Of a DNA stretch of 64,000 nt, positions 20,801 to 30,532 are shown piece after piece (the stretch's first letter is position 1; the number at the start of each line of letters is the position of its first letter). The position numbers and the translations under genes were made by a program. Below the pieces are notes generated by a model. It worked only from the letters and a program-made list of their open reading frames with translations, did no database searches and was not told where the DNA came from. Source of the stretch: Alkalicaulis satelles (lineage in GTDB: Bacteria; Pseudomonadota; Alphaproteobacteria; Caulobacterales; Maricaulaceae); assembly GCF_008630495.1 (NCBI RefSeq), contig NZ_VWOJ01000003.1, positions 186,001 to 250,000 on the forward strand, in the 5' to 3' direction.

Positions 20801-21769
20801 ATGCAGTCGGATCTGCTGGCCAAACTCAAGGCGCTCGCCGAGCCCTCGCGCCTGCGCATCGTCTCGCTCCTGTCCCAGGGCGAGATGACGGTCAGCGAAA
20901 TCATCCAGGTGCTCGGCCAGAGCCAGCCGCGCGTGTCGCGCCACCTCAAACTGCTGGCCGACGCCGGACTGTGCGAGCGTTTTCCTGAAGGTGGATGGGT
21001 GTTCTACCGGCTGGTGCGCACCGGACCTGTATCGCGTCTGGCCGCGCTGATCGAGGACTTCACCGACACCGACGATCCCCAGGTGCAACGCGACCGCCAG
21101 CGCCTGTCCGAACTCAAACGCCTGCGCGCCCAGAGCGCGGAGCGTTTCTTCGAGGCCGCCGCCGTCCAGTGGGCCCAGATCCGCTCCATGCATTTCTCCG
21201 AAGCCGCCGTGGAGGCCGAACTGGTGAGGCTTGTGGCCGGCCAGCGCTTTACCCGGCATGTGGATGTGGGCACCGGCACCGGACGCATGCTGGAGCTGTT
21301 CAGCGCCCAGGCCGATGAGGGCATGGGCGTTGATTTGTCTCGCGAAATGCTCTCGGTGGCCCGCGCCAAGCTGTCCGAAGCCGGCCTCTCCACGCGCTTT
21401 GTGCGCCAGGCTGACGCCTCGGCCCTGCCGCTGGATGATGGCGCAGCTGATCTCGTCACCGTTCATCAGGTGCTGCACTATCTCTCCGACCCGCGCGAGG
21501 CGCTGCGTGAATGCGCGCGCGTACTGGCGCCGGACGGTGTCTTGCTGATCGTTGATTTCGCCGAGCACCGCCACGAGACCCTGCGCGTCGAACATCACCA
21601 CCGCCATCTGGGCTTTCCGCCGGCCCAGGTGACGGGCTGGCTCACCGGCGCGGGGCTGGATCTGACCCAGCTGGTGACTCTAGAGCCTGAAGGCATCAAG
21701 GGCGGGCTCACCGTCCTCATCTGGGCCGCCCGGCGCCCGCAAGACGCACATGGAGACGTGCCCGCATGA
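20801..21769 (+). CDS. ArsR-family regulator fused to a class I methyltransferase
   Basis: 322 aa in two domains. Residues 1-90 form a winged helix of the ArsR type with recognition helix QSQPRVSRHLKLL (40-52). Metal-binding cysteines of classical ArsR are absent. Residues 110-310 are a SAM-dependent methyltransferase with motif I DVGTGTGR (155-162). Such fusions in alphaproteobacteria are often next to methionine-cycle genes such as metF, from memory. Here it overlaps pgi by four bases, so it is probably co-expressed with sugar-phosphate genes. A regulator whose DNA binding responds to SAM or SAH is a reasonable but unproven idea. Confidence 0.9.
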   Translation: MQSDLLAKLKALAEPSRLRIVSLLSQGEMTVSEIIQVLGQSQPRVSRHLKLLADAGLCERFPEGGWVFYRLVRTGPVSRLAALIEDFTDTDDPQVQRDRQRLSELKRLRAQSAERFFEAAAVQWAQIRSMHFSEAAVEAELVRLVAGQRFTRHVDVGTGTGRMLELFSAQADEGMGVDLSREMLSVARAKLSEAGLSTRFVRQADASALPLDDGAADLVTVHQVLHYLSDPREALRECARVLAPDGVLLIVDFAEHRHETLRVEHHHRHLGFPPAQVTGWLTGAGLDLTQLVTLEPEGIKGGLTVLIWAARRPQDAHGDVPA

Positions 21770-23295
21770 CCCTCGCCGCCCTCGACGCCCATGCCCGGCG
21801 CCTGGCCGGCGCGGACATGCGCACCCTGATCGCCGAACCGGGCCGCGATGACGCGCTGGTTCTGGAAGCGGCGGGCCTGGTCTTTGACGCCCGGCGCCAG
21901 CGCCTGGACCTCCAGGCCTGGAAGGCGTTGCTCAACACGGCGCAGGACGCCCGGCTGCCCGAAGCCTTCGCCGCCATGGCCCGCGGCGACGTGATCAACA
22001 CCACGGAAAGCCGCCCGGTGCTTCACATGGCCTGCCGCAATCCGGACCGTCTCGCTGACCCGGCCCTCGCATCGCGCCTGCGCGGCGCGCGCGAGCGCAC
22101 GGCCGCCTTCGCGGATGCTATTGGCGCTCCCGATGCGCTGGCCGGCCATCCGGTGCGGCGCATCGTCAATATCGGCATTGGCGGATCGGATCTGGGGCCG
22201 CGCTTCATCTATGACGCGCTGAAAGCCTGGCGGCGTGAGGGCGTCGAGGCGCGCTTCGTGTCCAATCTCGATCCGGCCGATCTCGATGACGCGCTGGAGG
22301 GCGCCGAGCCCGAGACCACGCTGGTGGTCATCGTCTCGAAATCCTTCACCACCCAGGAAACCCTGATGAATGGCCAGGCCGCACGCGGCTGGCTCGCCGC
22401 CCGGCTGGGCGAAAAGGGCGCTGATGCGCGCCTGTGCGCGGCCACCGCCGCGCCGGACAAGGCGGCGGAATTTGGCGTGGACCCGGCGCGCATCTTCCCG
22501 TTCGAGGGCGGGGTGGGCGGGCGCTATTCCTTATGGTCGCCGGCGGGCATCGCCATCGAGCTGGCCGTGGGCGCCAAGGTCTATGCCCGCCTGCTGCACG
22601 GCGCGCGGGTGATGGATGACGATGCGCTGGAAACCCCGCTGGCCACCAATCTCGCCGCCGCCAAGGGTCTGGTGGACGCCTGGAACCGGGCCGTTCGCGG
22701 CCTGCCTTCGCGCTGCGTGGCGGCCTATTCCTCACGGCTCGAACGCCTGCCGGCCTATCTCCAGCAGCTGGAGATGGAAAGCCTTGGCAAATCCGCAGCC
22801 CATGATGGCGCGGCGCTTCCCCCGCGCCATTCGGGCGCACTGGTCTGGGGCGGGCGCGGATCGGATCTGCAGCACTCGGTCTTCCAGTGGCTGCATCAGG
22901 GCCAGGACGAGGCGCCGGTGGATTTCATCGCCCTCAATGACTCCAGCTTCATGGAAGACCCGCGCGCCCGGGCGCTGAACGCCAATCTCGCCGCCCAGGG
23001 CGCAGCGCTCACGACAGGGCGCGCTGGCGAGGGGGAGCTGGCGGCGCACAAGGCCATCGCCGGCGGGCGCGCCAGCAGCACCATCCTGATGCCCGGCCTG
23101 ACGCCGGAGAGCCTGGGCGCGCTGGTGGCGCTGCATGAGCACAAAGTGTTTGCCGAGAGCGTGCTTTACGGCCTCAACGCCTTTGACCAGTGGGGCGTGG
23201 AGCTGGGCAAGGCGCTTGCCCGCGACCTGCTTTCCGGGGACATGAGCGGCTTCGATCCGGCTGCGCGCGATCTGGCCCGCCGCCTCGGTCTCTGA
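21766..23295 (+). CDS. pgi: glucose-6-phosphate isomerase
   Basis: Interconverts glucose 6-phosphate and fructose 6-phosphate. The 509-aa protein shows the family blocks: GIGGSDLGPRF, VIVSKSFTTQETLMN, GGVGGRYSLWSPAG and QLEMESLGKS, with the catalytic glutamate region between. The ATG overlaps the stop of the ArsR-methyltransferase gene (ATGA), showing translational coupling. tkt follows 93 bp later. Confidence 0.97.
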   Translation: MTLAALDAHARRLAGADMRTLIAEPGRDDALVLEAAGLVFDARRQRLDLQAWKALLNTAQDARLPEAFAAMARGDVINTTESRPVLHMACRNPDRLADPALASRLRGARERTAAFADAIGAPDALAGHPVRRIVNIGIGGSDLGPRFIYDALKAWRREGVEARFVSNLDPADLDDALEGAEPETTLVVIVSKSFTTQETLMNGQAARGWLAARLGEKGADARLCAATAAPDKAAEFGVDPARIFPFEGGVGGRYSLWSPAGIAIELAVGAKVYARLLHGARVMDDDALETPLATNLAAAKGLVDAWNRAVRGLPSRCVAAYSSRLERLPAYLQQLEMESLGKSAAHDGAALPPRHSGALVWGGRGSDLQHSVFQWLHQGQDEAPVDFIALNDSSFMEDPRARALNANLAAQGAALTTGRAGEGELAAHKAIAGGRASSTILMPGLTPESLGALVALHEHKVFAESVLYGLNAFDQWGVELGKALARDLLSGDMSGFDPAARDLARRLGL

Positions 23296-23388
23296 CGTGA
23301 TGAGCGCCAGGCGCTTACACGCGTTCGCCGGGGCGTGCGAATCCGCATACACGCACCCACACACGACCGTCCTGATGAAGGCCGCCCC

Positions 23389-25389
23389 ATGACCAGCACC
23401 TCTGCCCTCCCCGCGCTCGATCCCGCCCAGATCAAGCCGATGGCCGACGCCATCCGCGCGCTCGCCATGGATGCGGTGGAAACCGCCAAATCCGGCCATC
23501 CCGGCATGCCCATGGGCATGGCCGACGCGGCGGCGGTGCTGTGGTCGCGCCATGTGACCTTTGATCCCGCCAACCCGTCCTGGCCGGACCGTGACCGCTT
23601 CGTGCTCTCGGCAGGACACGGCTCCATGCTGGTCTACGCGCTTTTGCACCTGATCGGTGTGAAAGGCGTGACCATGGATCAGATCAGGAATTTCCGTCAG
23701 CTCGGCTCCAACACGCCCGGGCATCCCGAATACGGCCACACGCCGGGCGTGGAGACCACCACCGGCCCGCTGGGCCAGGGCATTTCCACCGCCGTGGGCA
23801 TGGCGCTGGCCGAGCGCATGCTCAATGCGCGTTATGGCGATGAGCTGGTCGACCATTACACCTGGGTGATCGCCTCGGACGGCGACCTGCAGGAGGGCAT
23901 CAGCCAGGAGGCCATCGCGCTTGCCGGCCACTGGAAGCTGAACCGGCTGATCGTCCTGTGGGACGATAACTCCATCTCCATCGACGGCGCCACCGACCTG
24001 TCCGACACCACCGACCATGGCGCGCGCTTTGAAAGCGCGGGCTGGCGGGTGATGCGCGTGGACGGCCATGACGCCGCCGCTATCGACAAGGCCTTGACCA
24101 AAGCGCGCGCCAGCGACCGGCCGGTCATGATCGCCTGCCGCACGGTGATCGGCAAAGGCGCGCCCACCAAGGCCGGCACCGCCGGCTCCCACGGTTCGCC
24201 CCTGGGAGCAGACGAGATCGAAGGCGCCCGCAAGGCGCTGGACTGGCCCCATGGCCCGTTCGAGATTCCGCAAAGCGTCTATGACAGCTGGGCTGGCGTG
24301 GCGAAACGCGGCGCGGCGGCGCGCGCCGCCTGGGCTGCACGCCATCAGGCCTCGAACCGGCGCGCTGACTTCGATGCGCAGCTCTCCGGCGAGACGCCGC
24401 GCGCGGCGCTGGACGCGCTAAACGACCATATCCGCGCCGTGCTGGCCGACAAGCCGGCGCTGGCCACCCGCGCCGCCTCGGGCAAGGCCATCGAGGCGTT
24501 CTGGGACAAGATCCCCGGCCTCGCGGGCGGTTCTGCCGACCTCACCGGTTCGGTCAATACGCTGGTCAAGGGCATGGCTCCGCTCAGCGCGGACAATTAC
24601 GCCGGCCAGTACATCCATTACGGCGTGCGCGAGCATGGCATGGCGGCGGCCATGAACGGCATGACCCTGCATGGCGGGGTGCGGCCCTATGCCGGGACGT
24701 TTCTGGTGTTTTCCGACTATTGCCGCCCGGCGGTGCGCCTGTCGGCGCTGATGAACCAGCCGGTGATCTATGTCTTCACCCACGATTCCATCGGGCTGGG
24801 CGAGGACGGCCCCACCCACCAGCCGGTGGAGCATCTGTCGGCCCTGCGCGCAATCCCCAATCTGGTGGTGCTGCGCCCCGCCGACGCGGTGGAAGCCGCC
24901 GAGGCCTGGGCGGTCGCCCTGACCCGTACCGACGGCCCCACTGCGCTGATCCTGTCGCGCCAGAAAACCCCGCACCTGCGCACTGATGACGGCGCGGCCA
25001 ATCTCAGCGCGCGCGGCGCCTATGTGCTGCGCGAAGCGGACGGTCCGGCCCAGGTGACGCTGGTCGGCACCGGCACCGAAACCGCGCTGGCGGTGGAGGC
25101 GCAAGGCCTGCTCAAAGCGCGCGGCGTCCACGCCCGCGTGGTCTCCGCGCCGAGCCTTGAGACTTTCCTCAGCCAGGACGCCGGCTATCGCGACAGCGTG
25201 GTTGATCCCACCCTGCCCGTGGTAGCCGTTGAAGCGGGCCTGCGCTGGGGCTGGGACGCGCTGGTCGGGCGCGATGGCGGATTTGTGGGCATGACCGGCT
25301 TTGGCGCCTCGGCGCCGGCTGAAGCGCTCTTCGATCATTTCGCCATCACCGCCGAGGCCGTGGCGAACGAGGCGGCCAAGCGCGCCTGA
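23389..25389 (+). CDS. tkt: transketolase
   Basis: Thiamine-diphosphate enzyme of the pentose phosphate pathway. The 666-aa product has the N-terminal TPP/Mg region (GHGSMLVYALLHLIG, then SDGDLQEGISQEA) and the pyrimidine-binding region (YGVREHGMAAAMNG), plus the C-terminal domain. The chosen ATG has GAAGG eight bases upstream; an in-frame start 54 bp earlier is less likely. It follows pgi, consistent with a carbon-metabolism unit. Confidence 0.96.
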   Translation: MTSTSALPALDPAQIKPMADAIRALAMDAVETAKSGHPGMPMGMADAAAVLWSRHVTFDPANPSWPDRDRFVLSAGHGSMLVYALLHLIGVKGVTMDQIRNFRQLGSNTPGHPEYGHTPGVETTTGPLGQGISTAVGMALAERMLNARYGDELVDHYTWVIASDGDLQEGISQEAIALAGHWKLNRLIVLWDDNSISIDGATDLSDTTDHGARFESAGWRVMRVDGHDAAAIDKALTKARASDRPVMIACRTVIGKGAPTKAGTAGSHGSPLGADEIEGARKALDWPHGPFEIPQSVYDSWAGVAKRGAAARAAWAARHQASNRRADFDAQLSGETPRAALDALNDHIRAVLADKPALATRAASGKAIEAFWDKIPGLAGGSADLTGSVNTLVKGMAPLSADNYAGQYIHYGVREHGMAAAMNGMTLHGGVRPYAGTFLVFSDYCRPAVRLSALMNQPVIYVFTHDSIGLGEDGPTHQPVEHLSALRAIPNLVVLRPADAVEAAEAWAVALTRTDGPTALILSRQKTPHLRTDDGAANLSARGAYVLREADGPAQVTLVGTGTETALAVEAQGLLKARGVHARVVSAPSLETFLSQDAGYRDSVVDPTLPVVAVEAGLRWGWDALVGRDGGFVGMTGFGASAPAEALFDHFAITAEAVANEAAKRA

Positions 25390-25452
25390 GCTTGACCGCA
25401 CCACGCGCGCCCCGGCAAGCTGGTCGTCCCGCCGCTGACAGGACGCACATCC

Positions 25453-26790
25453 ATGAGCCTTGTTGAGGAAATGATCGAGGATGGCCTCGATCTGAGCGAT
25501 AATGCTGCGCTGGCCGCCTTCATTTCCGGCGCCCACCCTGTGGACGCCGCTGCGCTGCTGGACTCGCTGGAGCCCGAACAGGCCCGTGATCTTCTGCTGG
25601 CCGAACCGCTGGGTCACCAGACGGAGATCTTCGGCTATCTGCGCGGCGAGACCCAGGAAGCCCTCGCCCATGTGATCGAGCGCGCCCGGCTGGTCGAAAT
25701 CGTCAGCGAGATGAATGCCGATGACCGGGCTGATCTCTACAACCGCCTCACCGAGGAACAGCGCGATGCGCTGATGCCGGGCCTGGCGCGCGCCGAGCGT
25801 GAGGATATCCGCCGCCTGGCCGCCCACGAGGAAGGCACGGCGGGCGCCATCATGACCTCCGACTATGCGGTGCTGGCGCCGGACCTGACAGCGCGCGAGG
25901 CCATTGAATCCCTGCGCCGGGAGGCGCCGGACAAGGAAACCATCTACCGCGCTTATGTACTTGACGCCGAACGCAAACTACTCGGTTCGGTGCGCCTGCA
26001 AGCGCTGATCCTGGCTGCGCCCGAAACCCGGGTGGATGCATTGATGGAGCGCGGCGCCCTGTCTGTGCGCATGGAGGAAAGCCAGGAAGAGGTCGCCCGC
26101 AAGATCGCGCGCTATGACGTGCTGGCCATTCCGGTGATCAATGAGTCCGGCGAGCTTGTCGGCATCGTCACCCATGACGACGCCATGGACGTGGCGCAGG
26201 CCGAGGCCACTGAGGACTTCCACAAATTCGCCGCCCACGGCGCCATGGTGGAAAGCGTGCGCGACGCGCCGATCCGCACGCTCTACCAGAAGCGCATCTA
26301 CTGGCTGGTCATGCTGGTGTTCGCCAACATCTTTTCCGGCGCGGGCATCGCCTATTTCGAAGACACGATTGCGGCCTATGTGGCGCTGGTCTTCTTCCTG
26401 CCCCTGCTGATCGATTCGGGCGGCAATGCCGGCTCCCAGGCGGCCACCCTGATGGTGCGCGCGCTGGCCACTGGCGAGGTGGTCATCCGCGACTGGAGCC
26501 GCATGCTGGGCCGCGAATTGCTGGTGGCGATCCTCCTGGGCCTGACCATGGCGCTGGCGGTCACCCCGCTGGGTTATCTGCGCGGCGATCATCTGATCGC
26601 CATCGTGGTGGCGCTGACCATGGTGCTGGTGGTGATCACCGGCAGCCTGATTGGGATGAGCCTGCCCTTCCTCCTGCACCGGCTGAAGCTGGACCCGGCC
26701 ACGGCCAGCGCGCCGCTGATCACCTCCATCGCCGACGCCACCGGCGTGATCGTCTATTTCTCCATCGCCACAGCGATCCTGATCCGGTGA
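25453..26790 (+). CDS. mgtE: MgtE-type magnesium transporter
   Basis: Mg2+-gated Mg2+ channel of the inner membrane. The 445-aa protein has the cytoplasmic N domain (about 1-130) with HEEGTAGAIMTSDYAVL leading into two CBS domains (to about 255). Five membrane helices in the last 160 residues include the pore signature LPLLIDSGGNAGSQAATLMVRA-like block near residue 320. Standalone gene between tkt and ruvC. Confidence 0.95.
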   Translation: MSLVEEMIEDGLDLSDNAALAAFISGAHPVDAAALLDSLEPEQARDLLLAEPLGHQTEIFGYLRGETQEALAHVIERARLVEIVSEMNADDRADLYNRLTEEQRDALMPGLARAEREDIRRLAAHEEGTAGAIMTSDYAVLAPDLTAREAIESLRREAPDKETIYRAYVLDAERKLLGSVRLQALILAAPETRVDALMERGALSVRMEESQEEVARKIARYDVLAIPVINESGELVGIVTHDDAMDVAQAEATEDFHKFAAHGAMVESVRDAPIRTLYQKRIYWLVMLVFANIFSGAGIAYFEDTIAAYVALVFFLPLLIDSGGNAGSQAATLMVRALATGEVVIRDWSRMLGRELLVAILLGLTMALAVTPLGYLRGDHLIAIVVALTMVLVVITGSLIGMSLPFLLHRLKLDPATASAPLITSIADATGVIVYFSIATAILIR

Positions 26791-26876
26791 ACTCTGTCCG
26801 ATATGGGCGCCATTGTGACAGACCCGCCCCTGAAACCGCTCGCGCCCCCCGGCCCTGACCGGGCTATGCTGGCGCC

Positions 26877-27374
26877 ATGAGCACAGCGATTCGTCTGTTG
26901 GGGATTGATCCCGGACTGAACGCCACCGGCTGGGGGCTGATTGATCAGGCCGGAACCCGGCTGAGCCTGGTGGGATGCGGGGTGATCCGCGCCCCGGCGC
27001 GCGCGCCCATGGCCGAGCGGCTGCGCGTCATTCATGATGCGATTGAAGCGCTGATCGCGCAGCACCAGCCCCATGAAGCCGCCGTGGAAGACCAGTTCGT
27101 GCACGTCAATCCGGGCAGCGCCCTGAAGCTGGGACAGGCGCGGGCCGCAGCCATGCTGGCGCCCGCGCGCGCCGGGCTGAGCGTGGCCGAATACGCGCCG
27201 CGCCTGGTCAAGAAATCCGTGGTGGGCACGGGCGCAGCGGAAAAAGCGCAAGTGGCGGCCATGATCTCGGTGCTCCTGCCCGGCGCCAAGGCCGAGGCCG
27301 ACGCCGCCGACGCGCTGGCGGTCGCCATCTGCCACGCGCACCACCGCACATCACACACGAGGGCGGCGTCATGA
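26877..27374 (+). CDS. ruvC: Holliday junction endonuclease RuvC
   Basis: Resolves Holliday junctions. 165 aa with RNase H-like acidic residues D11 (GIDPGLNATGWG) and E71 (AVEDQF) and the C-terminal DAADALAVAICH. A GCTATGCT -10-like sequence lies only a few bases before the ATG, so a leaderless or very short-leader transcript is possible. It overlaps ruvA by four bases (ATGA). Confidence 0.96.
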   Translation: MSTAIRLLGIDPGLNATGWGLIDQAGTRLSLVGCGVIRAPARAPMAERLRVIHDAIEALIAQHQPHEAAVEDQFVHVNPGSALKLGQARAAAMLAPARAGLSVAEYAPRLVKKSVVGTGAAEKAQVAAMISVLLPGAKAEADAADALAVAICHAHHRTSHTRAAS

Positions 27375-27997
27375 TCGGCAAGCTCAAGGGCGTCGTGGAC
27401 AGCGTCGGCGAGGACGAGGCGGTGATCGATGTGAACGGGGTGGGCTATCTGGTCCATGCCGGATCGCGCACGCTCTCAAGACTGAGCCCGGGCGAGAGCG
27501 TCAGCGTGCATGTGGAGACCCATGTGCGCGAGGACGCCATCAAGCTGTTCGCCTTCCTCACCGATCAGGAGCGCGCCTGGTTCGTGCGCCTGCAGGCCGT
27601 ACAGGGCGTGGGCGCGCGCCATGCGCTGGCGCTGCTGGACGCCATCGGGCCGGGCGAGATCGAAAGCGCGGCGGCGCTGGGCGATTCATCGGCCTTCGCC
27701 CGCGCGCGCGGGGTCGGCCCCAAGCTCGCCCAGCGCATCGCCACCGAGCTGAAAGACAAGGCGCCGCCCGCCGGACGCACCCTGGGCTTTGGCGCGCCGC
27801 TGACGCCCGCCGGCTCTGGCGTGCCGGCTGCTCCCGGCGCCAGCGCGGCGCGTGATTCCGCCGTCTCGGCGCTGATCAATCTGGGCTATGGCGAAAGCGA
27901 TGCGCGCCGCGCCGCCGCCGCCGCCCTGCGCGATTTGGGCGAAGACGCCAGCGAAGGCGCCCTGATCAAGGCCGCGCTCAAGGAGCTGGCGCGATGA
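27371..27997 (+). CDS. ruvA: Holliday junction DNA-binding protein RuvA
   Basis: Tetramer that holds the four-way junction and positions the RuvB motors. 208 aa: OB domain (MIGKLKGVVDSVGEDEAVIDVNGVGYLVH region), helix-hairpin-helix motifs (QAVQGVGARHALALLD, ARGVGPKLAQRIATELKDK) and a C-terminal three-helix domain (ALINLGYGESDARRAAAAAL) that contacts RuvB. Separated from ruvB by a 210-bp gap filled by a palindromic element. Confidence 0.96.
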   Translation: MIGKLKGVVDSVGEDEAVIDVNGVGYLVHAGSRTLSRLSPGESVSVHVETHVREDAIKLFAFLTDQERAWFVRLQAVQGVGARHALALLDAIGPGEIESAAALGDSSAFARARGVGPKLAQRIATELKDKAPPAGRTLGFGAPLTPAGSGVPAAPGASAARDSAVSALINLGYGESDARRAAAAALRDLGEDASEGALIKAALKELAR

Positions 27998-28001
27998 GGG
28001 G

Positions 28002-28174
28002 GGCGCTGCACCCCTCACCTCTATCCTCTCCCCCAGGGAGGGGAGAGGGGGCTTTGGCGTACCACTCTCTTCGGAAATGCCTGGCGCCAAGCCCAAAAGA
28101 GTATTCGGGGCGTTCAAGACCCCTCTCCCCCATGGACATGGGGGAGAGGATAAAGGTGAGGGGGTGCGGGCGCC
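28002..28174. repeat. large REP/REPIN-like imperfect palindrome between ruvA and ruvB
   Basis: The outer arms GCACCCCTCACCTCTATCC (28008 on) and GGATAAAGGTGAGGGGGTGC (to 28167) are inverted near-copies. Each arm carries an internal hairpin (CTCTCCCCC..GGGGAGAG and CCCTCTCCCCCATGG..CATGGGGGAGAGG). The core of about 80 bp between arms is unique. The C-rich CCCTCACC...CTCTCCCCC vocabulary is that of interspersed REP-type repeats in proteobacteria. It interrupts an otherwise compact ruvCAB operon. Confidence 0.8.
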
Positions 28175-28207
28175 ATTTTCGCCAACCCCTCCCCAAGGAA
28201 CCGCCCC

Positions 28208-29239
28208 ATGACTGAACCGGACCGCATCATCTCGGCGGAAGACCAGGCCGGGGACGGGCGCGACAAGGCGCTGCGGCCGCTGTCCTTCTCCGATTTCGTC
28301 GGCCAGAGCGCCGCGATCTCGAACCTGAAAGTGTTCGTGGACGCCGCCGGACGGCGCGGCGAGGCGCTTGATCACGTGCTTCTGTCCGGCCCGCCGGGGC
28401 TGGGCAAGACCACGCTGGCACAGATCGTCGCGCGCGAGCTGGGGGTGAATTTCCGCGCCACCTCCGGGCCGGTCATCGCGCGCGCAGGCGATCTGGCCGC
28501 GATCCTGACCAATCTGGAAGCGCGCGACGTCCTGTTCATCGACGAGATCCACCGCCTGCAGCCGGCTGTGGAGGAGATCCTCTATCCGGCCATGGAGGAT
28601 TTCGCGCTGGACCTGGTGATTGGCGAGGGGCCGAGCGCGCGCACCGTGCGCATCGACCTGCCCCCCTTCACCCTGATCGGGGCGACCACGCGGGCGGGCC
28701 TGCTGGCCACACCCCTGCGCGACCGGTTCGGCGTGCCGGTGCGGCTGGAATTCTATGACGCGGCGGAGCTGGCGCGCATCGTCGCGCGCGGCGCCGGCAA
28801 GCTGGGCGCGGCCATGACCGAGGACGGCGCCATGGAGATCGCAAGGCGCGCCCGTGGCACGCCGCGCGTGGCCGGGCGCCTGTTGCGCCGGGTCCGTGAC
28901 TTTGCCGAATCCGATGGCGTTGAGGTGATCAACCGCACCGCCGCCGACGCAGCCCTGGCGCGTCTGGAAGTGGACGAGGTCGGGCTGGACAGCCTCGACC
29001 GGCGCTATCTGCGCGTCCTGATCGAAAGCTTCGCCGGCGGGCCCGCCGGTGTGGAGACGCTGGCGGCGGCCTGCGCCGAGGCGCGCGATGCACTCGAAGA
29101 CGTGGTCGAGCCGTTCCTGATCCAGCAGGGCTTCATCCAGCGCACCCCGCGCGGCCGGATCGCTGCAGCGCGCGCCTGGCGCCATCTGGGGCTGGAGCCG
29201 CCGCGTACAGGACCGGATCTGTTCGGAGAAGGGTCATGA
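28208..29239 (+). CDS. ruvB: Holliday junction branch-migration ATPase RuvB
   Basis: Hexameric AAA+ motor that drives branch migration with RuvA. 343 aa. Walker A GPPGLGKT is at residues 61-68, Walker B DEIHRL near 118, sensor 1 GATTRAG, and the C-terminal winged helix [13 protein letters not shown] that contacts DNA. AAGGA precedes the ATG. It overlaps ybgC by four bases, tying ruvB to the tol genes. Confidence 0.97.
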   Translation: MTEPDRIISAEDQAGDGRDKALRPLSFSDFVGQSAAISNLKVFVDAAGRRGEALDHVLLSGPPGLGKTTLAQIVARELGVNFRATSGPVIARAGDLAAILTNLEARDVLFIDEIHRLQPAVEEILYPAMEDFALDLVIGEGPSARTVRIDLPPFTLIGATTRAGLLATPLRDRFGVPVRLEFYDAAELARIVARGAGKLGAAMTEDGAMEIARRARGTPRVAGRLLRRVRDFAESDGVEVINRTAADAALARLEVDEVGLDSLDRRYLRVLIESFAGGPAGVETLAAACAEARDALEDVVEPFLIQQGFIQRTPRGRIAAARAWRHLGLEPPRTGPDLFGEGS

Positions 29240-29679
29240 CGCCAGACGGTGGCGCCTGGTCCGGTGGCCTCCACCACCTCCCCGTCCGCGTCTACTACGA
29301 AGACACGGACTTCACCGGCGTGGTGTATTACGCCAATTATCTCAAATTCCTGGAGCGCGGGCGCACGGACGCTTTGCGTATGGCAGGCGTCTCCCACAGT
29401 GATCTTCTGGCGCTCGACCCGCCGCTGGGCTTCGCCGTGCGTCAGCTCAGCGTGGAATACCTCGCCCCCGCCCGCATTGATGATGCGCTGGTGGTGGAAA
29501 CCCGTTTCGAAACCGCGCGCGGAGCGCGCATGGTCATCGCCCAGCGCATCCTGCGCGGCGATGCGGTGCTGCTGACCGCGCAGGTGGAGGCCGCCTGTAT
29601 TGATCTGGACGGGCGCCCGCGCCGCCTGCCGGCCGTGATGGTGGACGCCATCGCGCGCGCCAGCTCACGCGGCGGCTGA
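29236..29679 (+). CDS. ybgC: tol-pal-associated acyl-CoA thioesterase YbgC
   Basis: Hotdog-fold thioesterase encoded with tol-pal. 147 aa with the signature [19 protein letters not shown], catalytic Asp25, and the usual second strand block [20 protein letters not shown]. It overlaps the ruvB stop (ATGA). A 197-bp gap with no recognisable gene precedes tolQ. Confidence 0.93.
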   Translation: MTPDGGAWSGGLHHLPVRVYYEDTDFTGVVYYANYLKFLERGRTDALRMAGVSHSDLLALDPPLGFAVRQLSVEYLAPARIDDALVVETRFETARGARMVIAQRILRGDAVLLTAQVEAACIDLDGRPRRLPAVMVDAIARASSRGG

Positions 29680-29876
29680 AGACTCCCGCTGCGTCATGCA
29701 GTTAGGCGCTGCGCTCTTCCCTTAATTCGCCGCAATCGCCCGTCTTCATGCGCGGCTCGAATACGGGCCAAGCCTTGGCGCAAGGCTTGCACCCGGTTAA
29801 ACAGCGTGCCGGGGACGCCGGCATTCACATCCGCGCCAGCAATGGCGCGCCGACGAGGGGTCAAAAGCGAGCCGTC

Positions 29877-30530
29877 ATGGAAAGCGTAGCTGTTGAACTG
29901 GCCAGCCCGCAGGGCGAGCTCACCATCCTCTATCTGTTCATGCGCGCCGACATCGTCGTGAAGGCGGTGATGGCGATCCTGGTGTTCATGTCCATCTGGT
30001 CCTGGGCCATCGCCATTGAAAAGGCGCTGGAATACCGCAAGGCCCATGCCCGCGCCGTGCGCTTTGAAAACGATTTCTGGTCCGGCGCAGCGCTCGATGA
30101 CCTGACCAAGCGTTATGCCCGTGATCCGCGGGAGCCGTTCGGCCGGGTGCTGGCGGCTGCCTTGCGCGACTGGGACGGGTTCTCGGTGGCCAAGTCCGGC
30201 GGCGCCGAGGCCGGACGCGAATTGTCCAAGATGGAAAAGGGCCTGGGCGTGCTGGCCAGCATCGGCTCCTCGGCGCCCTTTATCGGCCTGTTCGGCACGG
30301 TGTGGGGCATCATGAACGCCTTCCGCGCCATCGCCACGGCTGAGAACACCTCGCTGGCGGTGGTGGCGCCGGGCATCGCCGAGGCGCTGTTCGCCACCGC
30401 ACTAGGGCTGTTCGCAGCCATCCCGGCGGTGATCTTCTTCAACGCGCTGAGCTCCAATCTGGGCAAGTACGCGGCCAAGCTGGAAGGCTTTGTCGATGAC
30501 CTGACCGCGTTGGCCAGCCGGGAGAGCTGA
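29877..30530 (+). CDS. tolQ: TolQ, proton-channel subunit of Tol-Pal
   Basis: Inner-membrane MotA/ExbB-family protein forming the proton path with TolR. 217 aa from the ATG used, with helix 1 near residues 17-40 and helices 2-3 around ASIGSSAPFIGLFGTVWGIMNAF and SLAVVAPGIAEALFATALGLFAAIPAVI. A much longer in-frame N-terminal extension exists but is unlike TolQ. The tol genes run tolQ-tolR-tolA-tolB-pal. Confidence 0.95.
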   Translation: MESVAVELASPQGELTILYLFMRADIVVKAVMAILVFMSIWSWAIAIEKALEYRKAHARAVRFENDFWSGAALDDLTKRYARDPREPFGRVLAAALRDWDGFSVAKSGGAEAGRELSKMEKGLGVLASIGSSAPFIGLFGTVWGIMNAFRAIATAENTSLAVVAPGIAEALFATALGLFAAIPAVIFFNALSSNLGKYAAKLEGFVDDLTALASRES

Positions 30531-30532
30531 TC

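Noticed and set aside
29680-29876. N-terminal extension of TolQ into the gap before it
   Set aside because: The extra 43 residues are unlike TolQ, and the family start coincides with the ATG at 29877. No promoter could be fixed in the gap either.
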